DNA from: Spirochaetota bacterium
GTDB taxonomy: Bacteria; Spirochaetota; UBA4802; UB4802
DNA: 38,749 nucleotides
Direction: 5' to 3'
NCBI GenBank assembly: GCA_029907515.1
Contig: JARYLT010000016.1
Coordinates: forward strand, 1-38,749
A program made the position numbers and the translations under genes. This document shows positions 8,224 to 16,709 of this stretch, one piece after another. How positions within the stretch are numbered: position 1 is the first letter of the stretch; each line of letters starts with the position of its first letter. The notes beneath the pieces are model-generated. The model had not been told where the DNA came from. It worked only from the letters and a program-made list of their open reading frames with translations, and made no database searches.

Positions 8224-9435
8224 ATGACTAATGAAATAAAAGTATATGGCTACCGCTGGATAATTTTGTTTATTTTTGCGTTGCTGAATATTGTTATACA
8301 AATTCACTGGATATCCTTTGCCAGCATTACTTCAGAAGCAGCGGCGTTTTACAATGTAACGCCGCTGTCAATTGGCTTTTTATCAATGCTCTTTATGATT
8401 GTCTATGTTTTTATATCACTACCTGCTTCATATATTATTGACACTTATGGCATACGATTTGGTATTGGCATTGGTGCCGTACTCATTGGTATATTTGGCA
8501 TTATAAAGGGTTTGTATGCATATTCTTTTAATGCGATAGTTACTACTCAAATAGCGTTAGCCATAGCTCAGCCATTTATCCTCAATGCATATACACGGCT
8601 ATCTGCAAAATGGTTTCCTTTAGATGAGCGTGCAACAGCAACTGGCATCGCATCGCTTGCACAATATATTGGCATAATAGTTGGGCTTGCTGCTACGCCG
8701 TTTCTGGTGCATTCATATTCTATACCACACACAATGTATATCTATGGCATCTTAAGTATTGCCATTGCAGTACTATTTCTTGTTTTTATGAAAGAAGAGC
8801 CTCCTACACCACCGTGCGAAAAAGGGCAGGAAGAACGCTTCAAAGTAAAAGAGGGGCTACAGCATATATTCAGCATGAAACAGATGTGGCTGGTAATACT
8901 TCTTTTCTTTATAGGACTTGGAATGTTTAACGCAGTTACAACATGGATAGAGCAGATACTTGAGCCACGTGGCTTTAATTCTGAGCAGGCCGGTATTGTT
9001 GGTGCCAGCATGATGGCTGGGGGTATTCTTGGAGCAATTATTCTGCCGTTACTTTCGGACCATTATAGAAAGCGCAAAGTTTTTTTAACTATCTGTATGG
9101 CATTTCTTATTCCTGGACTTGCAGGTTTAACATTTGCACAACATTTTAATACAATTTTGATTTCAAGTTTTATTCTTGGTTTTTTTATCATGAGTGCAGG
9201 CCCAATTGGCTTCCAGTATGCAGCAGAAATTTCCTATCCTGCACCCGAATCAAGTTCACAGGGCCTTTTACTCTTATCAGGTCAGATTTCAGGAATACTC
9301 TTTATTTTTGCCATGGATGCATTCAGAACCAGTAATGGTGCAATGACTCCATTTATGATTGCCTTTATTGTGCTGATGGTTATTAATACACTATTAACAT
9401 TTAAATTAAAAGAATCAAATTTAATCAACTCATAA
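8224..9435 (+). CDS. MFS transporter (FLVCR-like)
   Basis: A 403-residue major facilitator superfamily carrier with about 12 membrane segments and a cytoplasmic loop near residues 188-215 (EEPPTPPCEKGQEE). ATG 8224 is preferred over an upstream in-frame codon at 8179 because AAGGAG lies just before it and the other choice would overlap the aminotransferase. The pattern AKWFPLDERATATGIASLAQYIGI after helix 4 recalls the FLVCR branch, whose animal members move choline and ethanolamine; that is a family resemblance only. It is 1 bp after the aminotransferase and should import the substrate of this set. Confidence 0.82.
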   Translation: MTNEIKVYGYRWIILFIFALLNIVIQIHWISFASITSEAAAFYNVTPLSIGFLSMLFMIVYVFISLPASYIIDTYGIRFGIGIGAVLIGIFGIIKGLYAYSFNAIVTTQIALAIAQPFILNAYTRLSAKWFPLDERATATGIASLAQYIGIIVGLAATPFLVHSYSIPHTMYIYGILSIAIAVLFLVFMKEEPPTPPCEKGQEERFKVKEGLQHIFSMKQMWLVILLFFIGLGMFNAVTTWIEQILEPRGFNSEQAGIVGASMMAGGILGAIILPLLSDHYRKRKVFLTICMAFLIPGLAGLTFAQHFNTILISSFILGFFIMSAGPIGFQYAAEISYPAPESSSQGLLLLSGQISGILFIFAMDAFRTSNGAMTPFMIAFIVLMVINTLLTFKLKESNLINS

Positions 9436-9570
9436 TATTTTTAATGTTATAATGACGTAATTTCTAACAAACGAAAAGAGTGGAATCATATTCGTAAAGC
9501 AAAGATTATTACATTATGGTAATTCGAAATAATCCCATGAATATATTTTATATCTTTATAGGAGTTAACC

Positions 9571-10224
9571 ATGTCACAGTACACAATGTATAAAGAACAA
9601 ATTTTACAATGGTGCCAATGGCTCAATGAACACGGATTTTTTGGTACACAATTGGGCAGTGGTGGCAATATATCATGCAGAATTGAAAATGAAGAGAAAA
9701 TTGCAGTAACTCCATCAAGTCTGCCCTATAAGGATATGACCACGAGCGACATTTGCATTGTTGATTATAACCAGAATGTTATTGAAGGCAAAAAGCCCAC
9801 AATGGAATTGTCAATGCATCTTGCAATTTATAAAGCAAGGGACGATATAAGCGCAGTAGTACACACTCATCAGATTTATGCAAGCATACTGTCGGTCATG
9901 AATATTGATAAGCCAATCCAAGCCATGTTCGATGAAATTGCATTTGCAATTGGTGATGAGGTTGCTTTTGTTCCCTATGCACTATCGGGTACACCCGAGC
10001 TTGCCAGTAATGTTGCTTCTGCTGTTACCAATAAATGTAAATGTTATATCATTAAAAATCATGGTGCTATTGCTTTAGGCAAAAATTTAGAGCAAGCCTG
10101 CCTTCATGCTGAGATGCTGGAAAAGGTTTCCATGGTGTATTATTATTCACTGGCCGCAGGGAAGGAAGCTAGCTCACTCCCCGAACCCATAATGCAGGTA
10201 ATACGCCAGTTATCTGGTAAATGA
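9571..10224 (+). CDS. class II aldolase (fuculose-phosphate aldolase-like)
   Basis: A 217-residue zinc-dependent aldolase of the class II aldolase/adducin family, which splits sugar phosphates such as L-fuculose 1-phosphate into DHAP and an aldehyde. Metal ligands are His98 and His100 in VVHTHQ and His164 in IKNHG; the general acid/base is probably Glu79 in PTMELSMH. The GSGGNIS loop (29-35) binds the phosphate. All key residues are present. GGAG precedes ATG 9571. The gene is separated by 135 bp from the MFS gene, so it may have its own promoter, but it belongs functionally with the kinase at 5149. Confidence 0.88.
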   Translation: MSQYTMYKEQILQWCQWLNEHGFFGTQLGSGGNISCRIENEEKIAVTPSSLPYKDMTTSDICIVDYNQNVIEGKKPTMELSMHLAIYKARDDISAVVHTHQIYASILSVMNIDKPIQAMFDEIAFAIGDEVAFVPYALSGTPELASNVASAVTNKCKCYIIKNHGAIALGKNLEQACLHAEMLEKVSMVYYYSLAAGKEASSLPEPIMQVIRQLSGK

Positions 10225-10269
10225 TGGTTGATTTCCAAAGTTTCGGTTTAATAGTAACAAAATTTTTGC

Positions 10270-10297
10270 TTGACATTATATGAAATATTTATAGTAT
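10270..10297 (+). promoter_or_regulatory. sigma70-type promoter for DUF3015 gene
   Basis: TTGACA at 10270-10275, a 16-bp spacer and TAGTAT at 10292-10297, 57 bp before the ATG at 10354. Confidence 0.5.
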
Positions 10298-10353
10298 TTT
10301 TATAAAATATAAAAATATCCCCTATACTATATACTATTTTACGGAGGTTTTTT

Positions 10354-10824
10354 ATGAAAAAAAGCGTATCATTACTTGTTCTTTTTATGCTGGTAGCAGC
10401 AATAAGCATAGCTGAAGCAGGTGTTGTGCGAAACAATGCAGGTTGTGGCGTTGGCTCAATGATTTTTGGCGACAAAGATGGATTGTTATTTGAGATATTG
10501 GCAACAACAACAAATGGAATTTGTGGCAACCAGACATTTGGCATGACTTCAGGTACACTGGGTTGTGCTCCTATGAAAGGGATTGTTTCAAACGAAAAGA
10601 TCAACCTTTATGTAGCAGATAACATGGATAACCTTGCAAAAGACATTGCTAAAGGCAATGGTGAATATCTGGAAACATTAGCTCTGCTTATGAATGTTCC
10701 CGAAAGCGAAAAACAGCAGTTCTTCACAAAATTACAGTCTAACTTTAACAAAATTTATACTTCAAACGATGTAACTTCAACCGAAGTTGTAAAGAATATT
10801 GAAGCAGTATTGCAGAATAGTTAA
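10354..10824 (+). CDS. DUF3015-family secreted protein
   Basis: A 156-residue protein of the DUF3015 family, function unknown. A signal peptide of about 22 residues (MKKSVSLLVLFMLVAAISIAEA) is followed by NNAGCGVGSMIFG and NGICGNQTFGMTSGTLGC, the hallmark glycine- and cysteine-containing motifs. The protein should be periplasmic or outer-membrane associated. GGAGG precedes ATG 10354. A perfect intrinsic terminator starts 48 bp after its stop, inside the coding region of the next gene. In several bacteria DUF3015 genes sit next to DUF4105 genes, as here; that is from memory and supports an envelope role. Confidence 0.85.
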   Translation: MKKSVSLLVLFMLVAAISIAEAGVVRNNAGCGVGSMIFGDKDGLLFEILATTTNGICGNQTFGMTSGTLGCAPMKGIVSNEKINLYVADNMDNLAKDIAKGNGEYLETLALLMNVPESEKQQFFTKLQSNFNKIYTSNDVTSTEVVKNIEAVLQNS

Positions 10825-10852
10825 TCATATCATATTTTTTAATAGGGGAATA

Positions 10853-12835
10853 TTGTCACTGCTCTCATACATAAGGCACAATAAAGAAATCTTTATTGTG
10901 CCTTTTTTTATTCTATTAATCCATTTTACAGCCATATTGTCTTATCACTATGCCTATGCTCAACAAAAATATCCATATGAAACAATTATTGATATATCGT
11001 CCAGCACAACAATATCAAAGGATCTTTTTCAATCTATAAATATTGATCAATTAATATCAATTGCACACACAAAAAATTTATGTAATACTACTCAATGGTG
11101 GGCTTTGCTTCACTACAAAAAAAATATCTTTGGAATTAAAAGTCTTGTTGATGACCCCAAATTTTTTCTTGCACCAGATGGGAAATACAATCCCCAAAGT
11201 GAACTTGACGCCACAATACGATATTTATACTCATACCATGAAAAAGAAAATCCCATTGATCGTTTCATGGCACGGTATGAATGGTTAAAAAAAGAATTAC
11301 AAACACCAAGTCCATATGAAGTGTTCTGCAAAAAATATCAGGAGATAGTATCATTCAAAGACACAATTAAAGTTAACCTGGTATTTCCCACAGGATATAT
11401 CAACAGCCCTGCTTCAATGTTTGGGCATACTCTTTTAACAGTACAGTCTCAGTATAATCCAGGGCTGCTATCATCAGCTATAAATTACGCTGCAAATACC
11501 AATGAAACATTTGGTCCACTGTTTGCATTCAGAGGAATATTTGGATTTTATAAGGGTTACTTCTCAATAATGCCGTATTATATGAAGGTTCAGGAATACA
11601 GTGACCTTGAAAGCAGGGATATATGGGAATATACATTAAACCTTAATCAGGAAGAAGTCAGGTTCATGCTTTTTCATATTTGGGAGCTTGATAATGTATA
11701 TTCAGATTATTATTTTTTTGATGAAAATTGTTCATTTAATCTTCTATATCTTATGGAAGTTACCCGTCCTGATTCACATCTTACCAATAATTTCTTTTTC
11801 TGGGTAATTCCTATTGATACCATAAGAAAAGTAATCAATGCAGGATTTGTTGAAAGCACTTCATTCCGGCCTTCAAGAACAACAACCATTAATCATATGG
11901 TACTACAACTCAATCCTGATCAAATAAAATTTGTAAAATCCATAGCTAACCATGAAAATAAAGCATTAACAAACCTTTTGAACTCATCATTTACTGAAAC
12001 ACAAAAAATACAAATTCTTGATTGTGCTTCCGAATTCATTCAATATCGATATGCAAATAAAGAATATACACAAAAAGAATATCAGGATTTATTTATCAAT
12101 GTGTTAAAAATCCGAAGTTCTTTTCCACAAACATTATCCTATACAATTCCTGATCCACCAAGACCAGAGACCGGTCATTATTCCAGCCATATACGCTTGC
12201 AGGGAGGAATCTTTGACAAGAAACCTTATAGTGAACTGGTATACAGGCCATCGTATCATGACCTGTGTGATGACCCCTCAGGCTTTATTCCGGGATCTCA
12301 AATTATATTTGGTGAAACAGCAATTCGCTATGATTATGATAATCAAAAACTATTATTGCAACGTTTAGAATTAATAAATATTGAATCCCTTTCACCAATA
12401 AACCCTCTGATAAAGCCGTTAAGCTGGAAAGTAATTACCGGATTTGACCATGTACCTTTTGCAAGCAATAATCAAACACTGGTGTACCAACTTAATACAG
12501 GAAGTGGTTATACCATCGAGGTCTTCAAATGGCTGCAAATACATGGCATGATTGAATTTTCAGGCTTACTCAATAATGGCTTTAAAAATAATATTGAAGC
12601 TGGCCCCGGAGTTTCAGCAGGGTTCGTGTTGCAACCTTTTCAACATTTTCGTATTAGAGGTTATATAGTTGATACATACTATCTTTATGGAGAAGCATGT
12701 AATTTCTTAACCATGAAGGCCATTATGCAGTATAATGTAAGTCAACGATATAGCATGCGATTTGAAGTCACAAGCTGGTATAATGAACAGTGGTATAATC
12801 AGTTTTCAGCTGCATTGACTTTCTATTTCTGGTGA
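10853..12835 (+). CDS. DUF4105 (Lnb N-terminal) outer-membrane protein
   Basis: Predicted 660 residues from TTG 10853, chosen because AGGGGA lies upstream and because this gives a signal peptide with a charged start (IRHNKE) and hydrophobic core ending HYAYAQ. An in-frame ATG at 10799 would overlap the DUF3015 gene. The central part matches the DUF4105/Lnb N-terminal periplasmic domain: SMFGHTLL, with His192, and ENCSFNLLYLMEV. The C-terminal 200 residues look like a beta barrel and end LTFYFW, with a terminal aromatic. Function unknown; a cysteine-protease-like role has been suggested for the domain. It overlaps the next gene or abuts it. A terminator hairpin is buried in its signal-peptide codons. 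Confidence 0.75.
   Translation: MSLLSYIRHNKEIFIVPFFILLIHFTAILSYHYAYAQQKYPYETIIDISSSTTISKDLFQSINIDQLISIAHTKNLCNTTQWWALLHYKKNIFGIKSLVDDPKFFLAPDGKYNPQSELDATIRYLYSYHEKENPIDRFMARYEWLKKELQTPSPYEVFCKKYQEIVSFKDTIKVNLVFPTGYINSPASMFGHTLLTVQSQYNPGLLSSAINYAANTNETFGPLFAFRGIFGFYKGYFSIMPYYMKVQEYSDLESRDIWEYTLNLNQEEVRFMLFHIWELDNVYSDYYFFDENCSFNLLYLMEVTRPDSHLTNNFFFWVIPIDTIRKVINAGFVESTSFRPSRTTTINHMVLQLNPDQIKFVKSIANHENKALTNLLNSSFTETQKIQILDCASEFIQYRYANKEYTQKEYQDLFINVLKIRSSFPQTLSYTIPDPPRPETGHYSSHIRLQGGIFDKKPYSELVYRPSYHDLCDDPSGFIPGSQIIFGETAIRYDYDNQKLLLQRLELINIESLSPINPLIKPLSWKVITGFDHVPFASNNQTLVYQLNTGSGYTIEVFKWLQIHGMIEFSGLLNNGFKNNIEAGPGVSAGFVLQPFQHFRIRGYIVDTYYLYGEACNFLTMKAIMQYNVSQRYSMRFEVTSWYNEQWYNQFSAALTFYFW
10873..10909 (+). 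terminator. perfect terminator inside signal-peptide codons
   Basis: AAGGCACAATAAAG (10873-10886), loop AAAT, CTTTATTGTGCCTT (10891-10904) and a T-run: a perfect 14-bp intrinsic terminator. It lies 48 bp after the DUF3015 stop, but 20 bp inside the predicted DUF4105 coding region, so it may act as an attenuator for the downstream genes. Confidence 0.9.
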
Positions 12836-12843
12836 TTAATTCT

Positions 12844-13641
12844 ATGAACTATCGCTTCTATATAATTTTATGTATATGTTTAGTGGTAACAGGCTGCCTT
12901 GACAGTGTTATCTATCACCCTGACACAATGACACCCACTACCAGTGCACTACCATTCCCCGCAGAAGATGTTTTCATCCATCTCAATGAAACTGTCACTC
13001 TTCATGGCTGGTTCATTTCTTCACAAACAGCTCGTTTTACTGTATGTTATTTTCACGGTAATGCGGGCAACATATATGATAGAATTGAACTATTGAAACT
13101 TTTACATTCAATTCCGCTTTCTATTTTCATAATAGATTATCGCGGATATGGTAAAAGCAGTGGCAAACCCAGTGAAAAAGGATTGTATGAAGATGCAATG
13201 GCTGCATGGGAATATTTGACTGATGTTAAAAAAATATCACCAAAAGAAATTATTTTGTTTGGGCGTTCACTTGGGGGACCTATAGCTTTGTACTGTGCAT
13301 CAAGAACAAACCCTGCAGGTATTATAATTGATTCAAGTTTTACCAGTATTAAAACCATGGTGCAATATCACAGCTCAGGATGCATGTCACTGTTTTTTAA
13401 AGAAAAATATCCAGCTATTGATTACATACAGAAAATAGCTATACCTGTTCTGATACTTCATAGCAGGGATGATGAAACTGCACCATTTTCAATGGGACAG
13501 GAACTTTACAGACAATGTCCATCAAACAAAAAATATTTTGTAGAGTTGCGAGGTGGACATAATAATAATTTTCTTGTTGATGCACCACTATACCGTAACA
13601 GTATAAAAGAGTTTGTTTTATCATTAACCAGTGAGGAGTGA
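12844..13641 (+). CDS. alpha/beta hydrolase lipoprotein (BEM46/ABHD13-like)
   Basis: A 265-residue serine hydrolase. The lipobox VVTGC puts the lipidated Cys at residue 18, so it is probably a membrane-anchored periplasmic enzyme. The triad is Ser142 in GRSLGG, Asp210 in HSRDD and His239 in GGHN; HGNAGN (71-76) forms the oxyanion turn and DYRGYGKSSG the usual following strand-turn. ATG 12844 has GGTG 9 bp upstream; a GTG at 12832 overlapping the previous stop would add 4 residues. It is cotranscribed with the DUF4105 gene and followed closely by a small secreted protein. The substrate is unknown, perhaps an envelope ester or thioester. Confidence 0.85.
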   Translation: MNYRFYIILCICLVVTGCLDSVIYHPDTMTPTTSALPFPAEDVFIHLNETVTLHGWFISSQTARFTVCYFHGNAGNIYDRIELLKLLHSIPLSIFIIDYRGYGKSSGKPSEKGLYEDAMAAWEYLTDVKKISPKEIILFGRSLGGPIALYCASRTNPAGIIIDSSFTSIKTMVQYHSSGCMSLFFKEKYPAIDYIQKIAIPVLILHSRDDETAPFSMGQELYRQCPSNKKYFVELRGGHNNNFLVDAPLYRNSIKEFVLSLTSEE

Positions 13642-13648
13642 TTTCACT

Positions 13649-14203
13649 ATGATAAAAAGGTATGTAGCTCTATTCGTATGCTTGTTGTTTCCATTATATT
13701 CTGAAGCACAGGATTGTGTGCCCATATCCTTTAATACATTGCGAATGCTTGCAGAAAGCTGCATTGACCCATGCCCAATATGTCAGAAGAAACTTCAAAG
13801 GCAAGCACTGGGACAAATTACAAAAGATATATTCCCAGGTAAAAAAATAATGTTTAATTCATCATGCAGCCTGATGAAGACTCAGCAAACAAAAGATAAC
13901 GAATTAATGCTGAACACAGACTATGATTCAAAAATTATGATTAATGGAACAGAAACTAATCTGCCATATATTATTTTAAAGTTTTACACACATGAAAACC
14001 ACATCGTTGGAATTGATGAAAAGGATTATACTTCAAGGGAAATTCAGAATATGTATAAAAATCTAATGTATAATAAACCCCTTGAAGCAGAAGTTATTGT
14101 CATTTCCTATAAATACAGTGATTTTGCATCTTTAATATATTTGCCCGAACGAAATACATTAATTATCCATTGTAAAGTCATCCGTTTGCAACAGATACAA
14201 TAA
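13649..14203 (+). CDS. small secreted cysteine-containing protein, unknown function
   Basis: A 184-residue protein that I do not recognise. Residues 1-21 are a signal peptide (ending LYSEAQ). The mature N-terminus carries four cysteines (23, 38, 42, 45) with CIDPCPICQKK, which could form disulfides in the periplasm or bind a metal. ATG 13649 is chosen because GAGGAG lies upstream; an in-frame codon at 13631 would lie within the preceding gene. It starts 7 bp after the hydrolase lipoprotein and ends 9 bp before the convergent glpC, so it is last in the envelope operon. Confidence 0.65.
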   Translation: MIKRYVALFVCLLFPLYSEAQDCVPISFNTLRMLAESCIDPCPICQKKLQRQALGQITKDIFPGKKIMFNSSCSLMKTQQTKDNELMLNTDYDSKIMINGTETNLPYIILKFYTHENHIVGIDEKDYTSREIQNMYKNLMYNKPLEAEVIVISYKYSDFASLIYLPERNTLIIHCKVIRLQQIQ

Positions 14204-14212
14204 ATTCTTTAT

Positions 14213-15409
14213 TTACTCAATTGCCTCTGCCAGCAATGAAATGGGATGTATTACCGTATACTGAGTATTCATCTCTATCTGCCATTTACAGGTTTCACAA
14301 TCGGTTACCACAAAATCTGGTTTTGCCTCTTCAATTATTTTAAAGAGTTCGCTTCCCACTGCCTGAGAAATGGCATAATATTCATTTTTAAAGCCATATG
14401 TACCGGATATACCGCAGCATTCAGAATGCAGTATCTTCAGGGTTAATCCGGGTATCTTACGCAATAGTTCAATTGTAAATGCAACATTGCCCATGCGTTC
14501 TAAATGGCAGGGTGAATGGTATGCCACAGTATATTTAAGAGGTTTTAAATTGGGGATGTTGCCTTTTTCAAATTCCTCAAGAACATATTGCGTAATATAT
14601 GCTATGTTGTTTGCAATAGGGCTGTTATCAAGTTCAAGCAAATTGGGATATTCATGTTTCAATGCTAACGAACAGCTTGATGATGCTGAAACAATCCTGG
14701 TATGTTCATTGGGCAGTGCTCTGGACAACACCCGTATATTATGCCTGCCATGCGATTGTGCTTTTTTTATATATCCATTTGCTATTAAAGGAACACCACA
14801 GCATTTTTCTTTAGTAATAATAACACCCTTGCCCAATGCATTGAGTACTTTTACTACATCCTTTCCTAATTGAGGATAATTGTAATTAACGTAACACCCA
14901 TGAAAGTATACTACCTTTTCAAGATATTTATTCTGATATTTTTTTGCTTCTTTAAACCATTTTCTAAATGTCATGGATGCATAGTTTGGAAATGTTCTGC
15001 CTTTAGGAATCTGGAAAATCAGGTCAAGAAAGTACTTAACAATTCCCAAATGGGTAAAAAAATTGACTATGGGTGAAAATATTGTCCCAAAAGTTCCCAT
15101 TAAATCAGTACGACTGAGTAAAAAATCCCGTATTCTGAATTCTTTTTTTGAATAGCGCCATTTTGCCGTCTGGATAATGTCTGCTATCTTTACATCAGAT
15201 GGGCATGCAATTTCACACCGTTTACAGTTAGAACAATACTTTAATGATATATCAAGAAGCTGTGGGTTTTTTATGCGAAGCCGTTCAGTATCAGGCCCTG
15301 ACTGCTTGGGACCGGGATACAAATGGGTAACTCGTGCAACCGGGCAGTAAATGGTACATACCGTACATTTTATACAATGGTCAAAACTTATGTTTTCTAA
15401 CTTTATCAT
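14213..15409 (-). CDS. glpC: anaerobic glycerol-3-phosphate dehydrogenase subunit C
   Basis: A 398-residue iron-sulfur subunit that anchors the GlpAB dehydrogenase and passes electrons to quinone. Two ferredoxin-type [4Fe-4S] motifs are seen: Cys12, 15, 18, 22 and Cys59, 62, 65, 69, each ending in CP. Two CCG domains follow (CCGVPLIANG and CCGISGTYGF), which in this family hold a further cluster. It is the last gene of glpABC, 4 bp after glpB. The order A-B-C is the usual one. Heterodisulfide-reductase-like subunits share the architecture, but the neighbours decide the call. Confidence 0.93.
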   Translation of the reverse strand: MIKLENISFDHCIKCTVCTIYCPVARVTHLYPGPKQSGPDTERLRIKNPQLLDISLKYCSNCKRCEIACPSDVKIADIIQTAKWRYSKKEFRIRDFLLSRTDLMGTFGTIFSPIVNFFTHLGIVKYFLDLIFQIPKGRTFPNYASMTFRKWFKEAKKYQNKYLEKVVYFHGCYVNYNYPQLGKDVVKVLNALGKGVIITKEKCCGVPLIANGYIKKAQSHGRHNIRVLSRALPNEHTRIVSASSSCSLALKHEYPNLLELDNSPIANNIAYITQYVLEEFEKGNIPNLKPLKYTVAYHSPCHLERMGNVAFTIELLRKIPGLTLKILHSECCGISGTYGFKNEYYAISQAVGSELFKIIEEAKPDFVVTDCETCKWQIEMNTQYTVIHPISLLAEAIE

Positions 15410-15413
15410 GGTG

Positions 15414-16709
15414 CTATCTCATAAGCTTATATAAAGATATAATCTGATTTGCAGCCTTGTATGCGGTGCTTATCGCCACACCACTTCCACAGCCTTCCCT
15501 GATTGGATTATAATGTGCAAGTATTGCCCCACTGCAATATACATTCTGGATAATATTGTTGTTGCTATCATACGGCCGTAAATTTTCATCGGTAACCACA
15601 CCATACTCTAAGAAAGGATGAGAATTTTTGTAAAAGAATTGTGGGCTATACCATTTATTGCGTTCAGGCTCATAATGAAGTTTCAGTTTAAATACCGGCT
15701 CATAGATATTATTGAATTCACTTATCATCCCGCCACTAAAAAAACTGCCCGTTGATAGAATATAAAATTTTGCTTCCAGCGGATTTTCTGGATGGTTGGC
15801 AGTATACACTGCCTGCACCACATCATTATTAATTTCTGCACGCACAACTTTGTCGCCAGCAATATACACACCGCCCAGCTGTGCAAACCGTGATTTCAGC
15901 GCATTGTCAATTCTCAATCCAAGAATTGATGGCGGAAGCGTTGGCACTTCATAAATGAGTAATCTGGTGCGACTTTGCAACATATTGTGTATCTGATTGA
16001 AGTTATGAATCCCCATGAAAGCTGGGATAACCACAAAATCAGCACCTTCGGCTGCCAGTCGTATAGCATCAGCAATTCTGTATACATTTTCTTCATCTTC
16101 AAAAATACGGGCAATGTCAATGGATCTGAATTCATGAGGATGCCTGGTTAAATCCTGAAGCTGGGGCATATCAATACTTTTAGCAATAATTTCACAGTTT
16201 GCAAATAACGCATGCTTTGAAAGCTGTGCTGCAGCTAACTGAGGATGAAAATCACGATAGCCTTCAAAATTTACAATGACAATTTTTTTCATGCTCTTAA
16301 AACGGTTATACACGTCCTCATTGAACACGCTTCGTTGAGAAAAGTACGTAGGCTTAAGCGTTCCCAGTGCAGTAACATGGAAATGATTGAGGTTTTCATT
16401 ATCAAAAAGATATACATTTTGAGTTTCACATTCCTGTTTAAAAAACTGCAATGCTTCAATAATTAATGGCTTGCCGCATTTTGTATACGGATGCTGGGCG
16501 ATAGTTCCTGTTAAGGTATCCAATGCCTCAAAAGGCTTATACACCACCTTATTGTTTATATATCCCAATACATCAATAGAGCCGGAAGAGAAATGTAATG
16601 CACTCATTCCCGATGAAATGATTGCAGTGTGTAGCCCTTCCTTAACACACCGTATACCTGCAGTTAATCCGGAAATTCCACCACCAATTATTATACAATC
16701 AAATTTCAT
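15414..16709 (-). CDS. glpB: anaerobic glycerol-3-phosphate dehydrogenase subunit B
   Basis: A 431-residue flavoprotein subunit. The N-terminal GGGISGLTAG (8-17) is the FAD/NAD dinucleotide-binding loop; the rest follows GlpB, which acts with GlpA and GlpC in oxidising sn-glycerol 3-phosphate to DHAP in the absence of oxygen. Its ATG overlaps the glpA stop as ATGA, and GAGGAAC provides the ribosome site. The word GGCGATAGTTC lies at 16497-16507 and encodes part of a GTIAQ stretch. Confidence 0.92.
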   Translation of the reverse strand: MKFDCIIIGGGISGLTAGIRCVKEGLHTAIISSGMSALHFSSGSIDVLGYINNKVVYKPFEALDTLTGTIAQHPYTKCGKPLIIEALQFFKQECETQNVYLFDNENLNHFHVTALGTLKPTYFSQRSVFNEDVYNRFKSMKKIVIVNFEGYRDFHPQLAAAQLSKHALFANCEIIAKSIDMPQLQDLTRHPHEFRSIDIARIFEDEENVYRIADAIRLAAEGADFVVIPAFMGIHNFNQIHNMLQSRTRLLIYEVPTLPPSILGLRIDNALKSRFAQLGGVYIAGDKVVRAEINNDVVQAVYTANHPENPLEAKFYILSTGSFFSGGMISEFNNIYEPVFKLKLHYEPERNKWYSPQFFYKNSHPFLEYGVVTDENLRPYDSNNNIIQNVYCSGAILAHYNPIREGCGSGVAISTAYKAANQIISLYKLMR

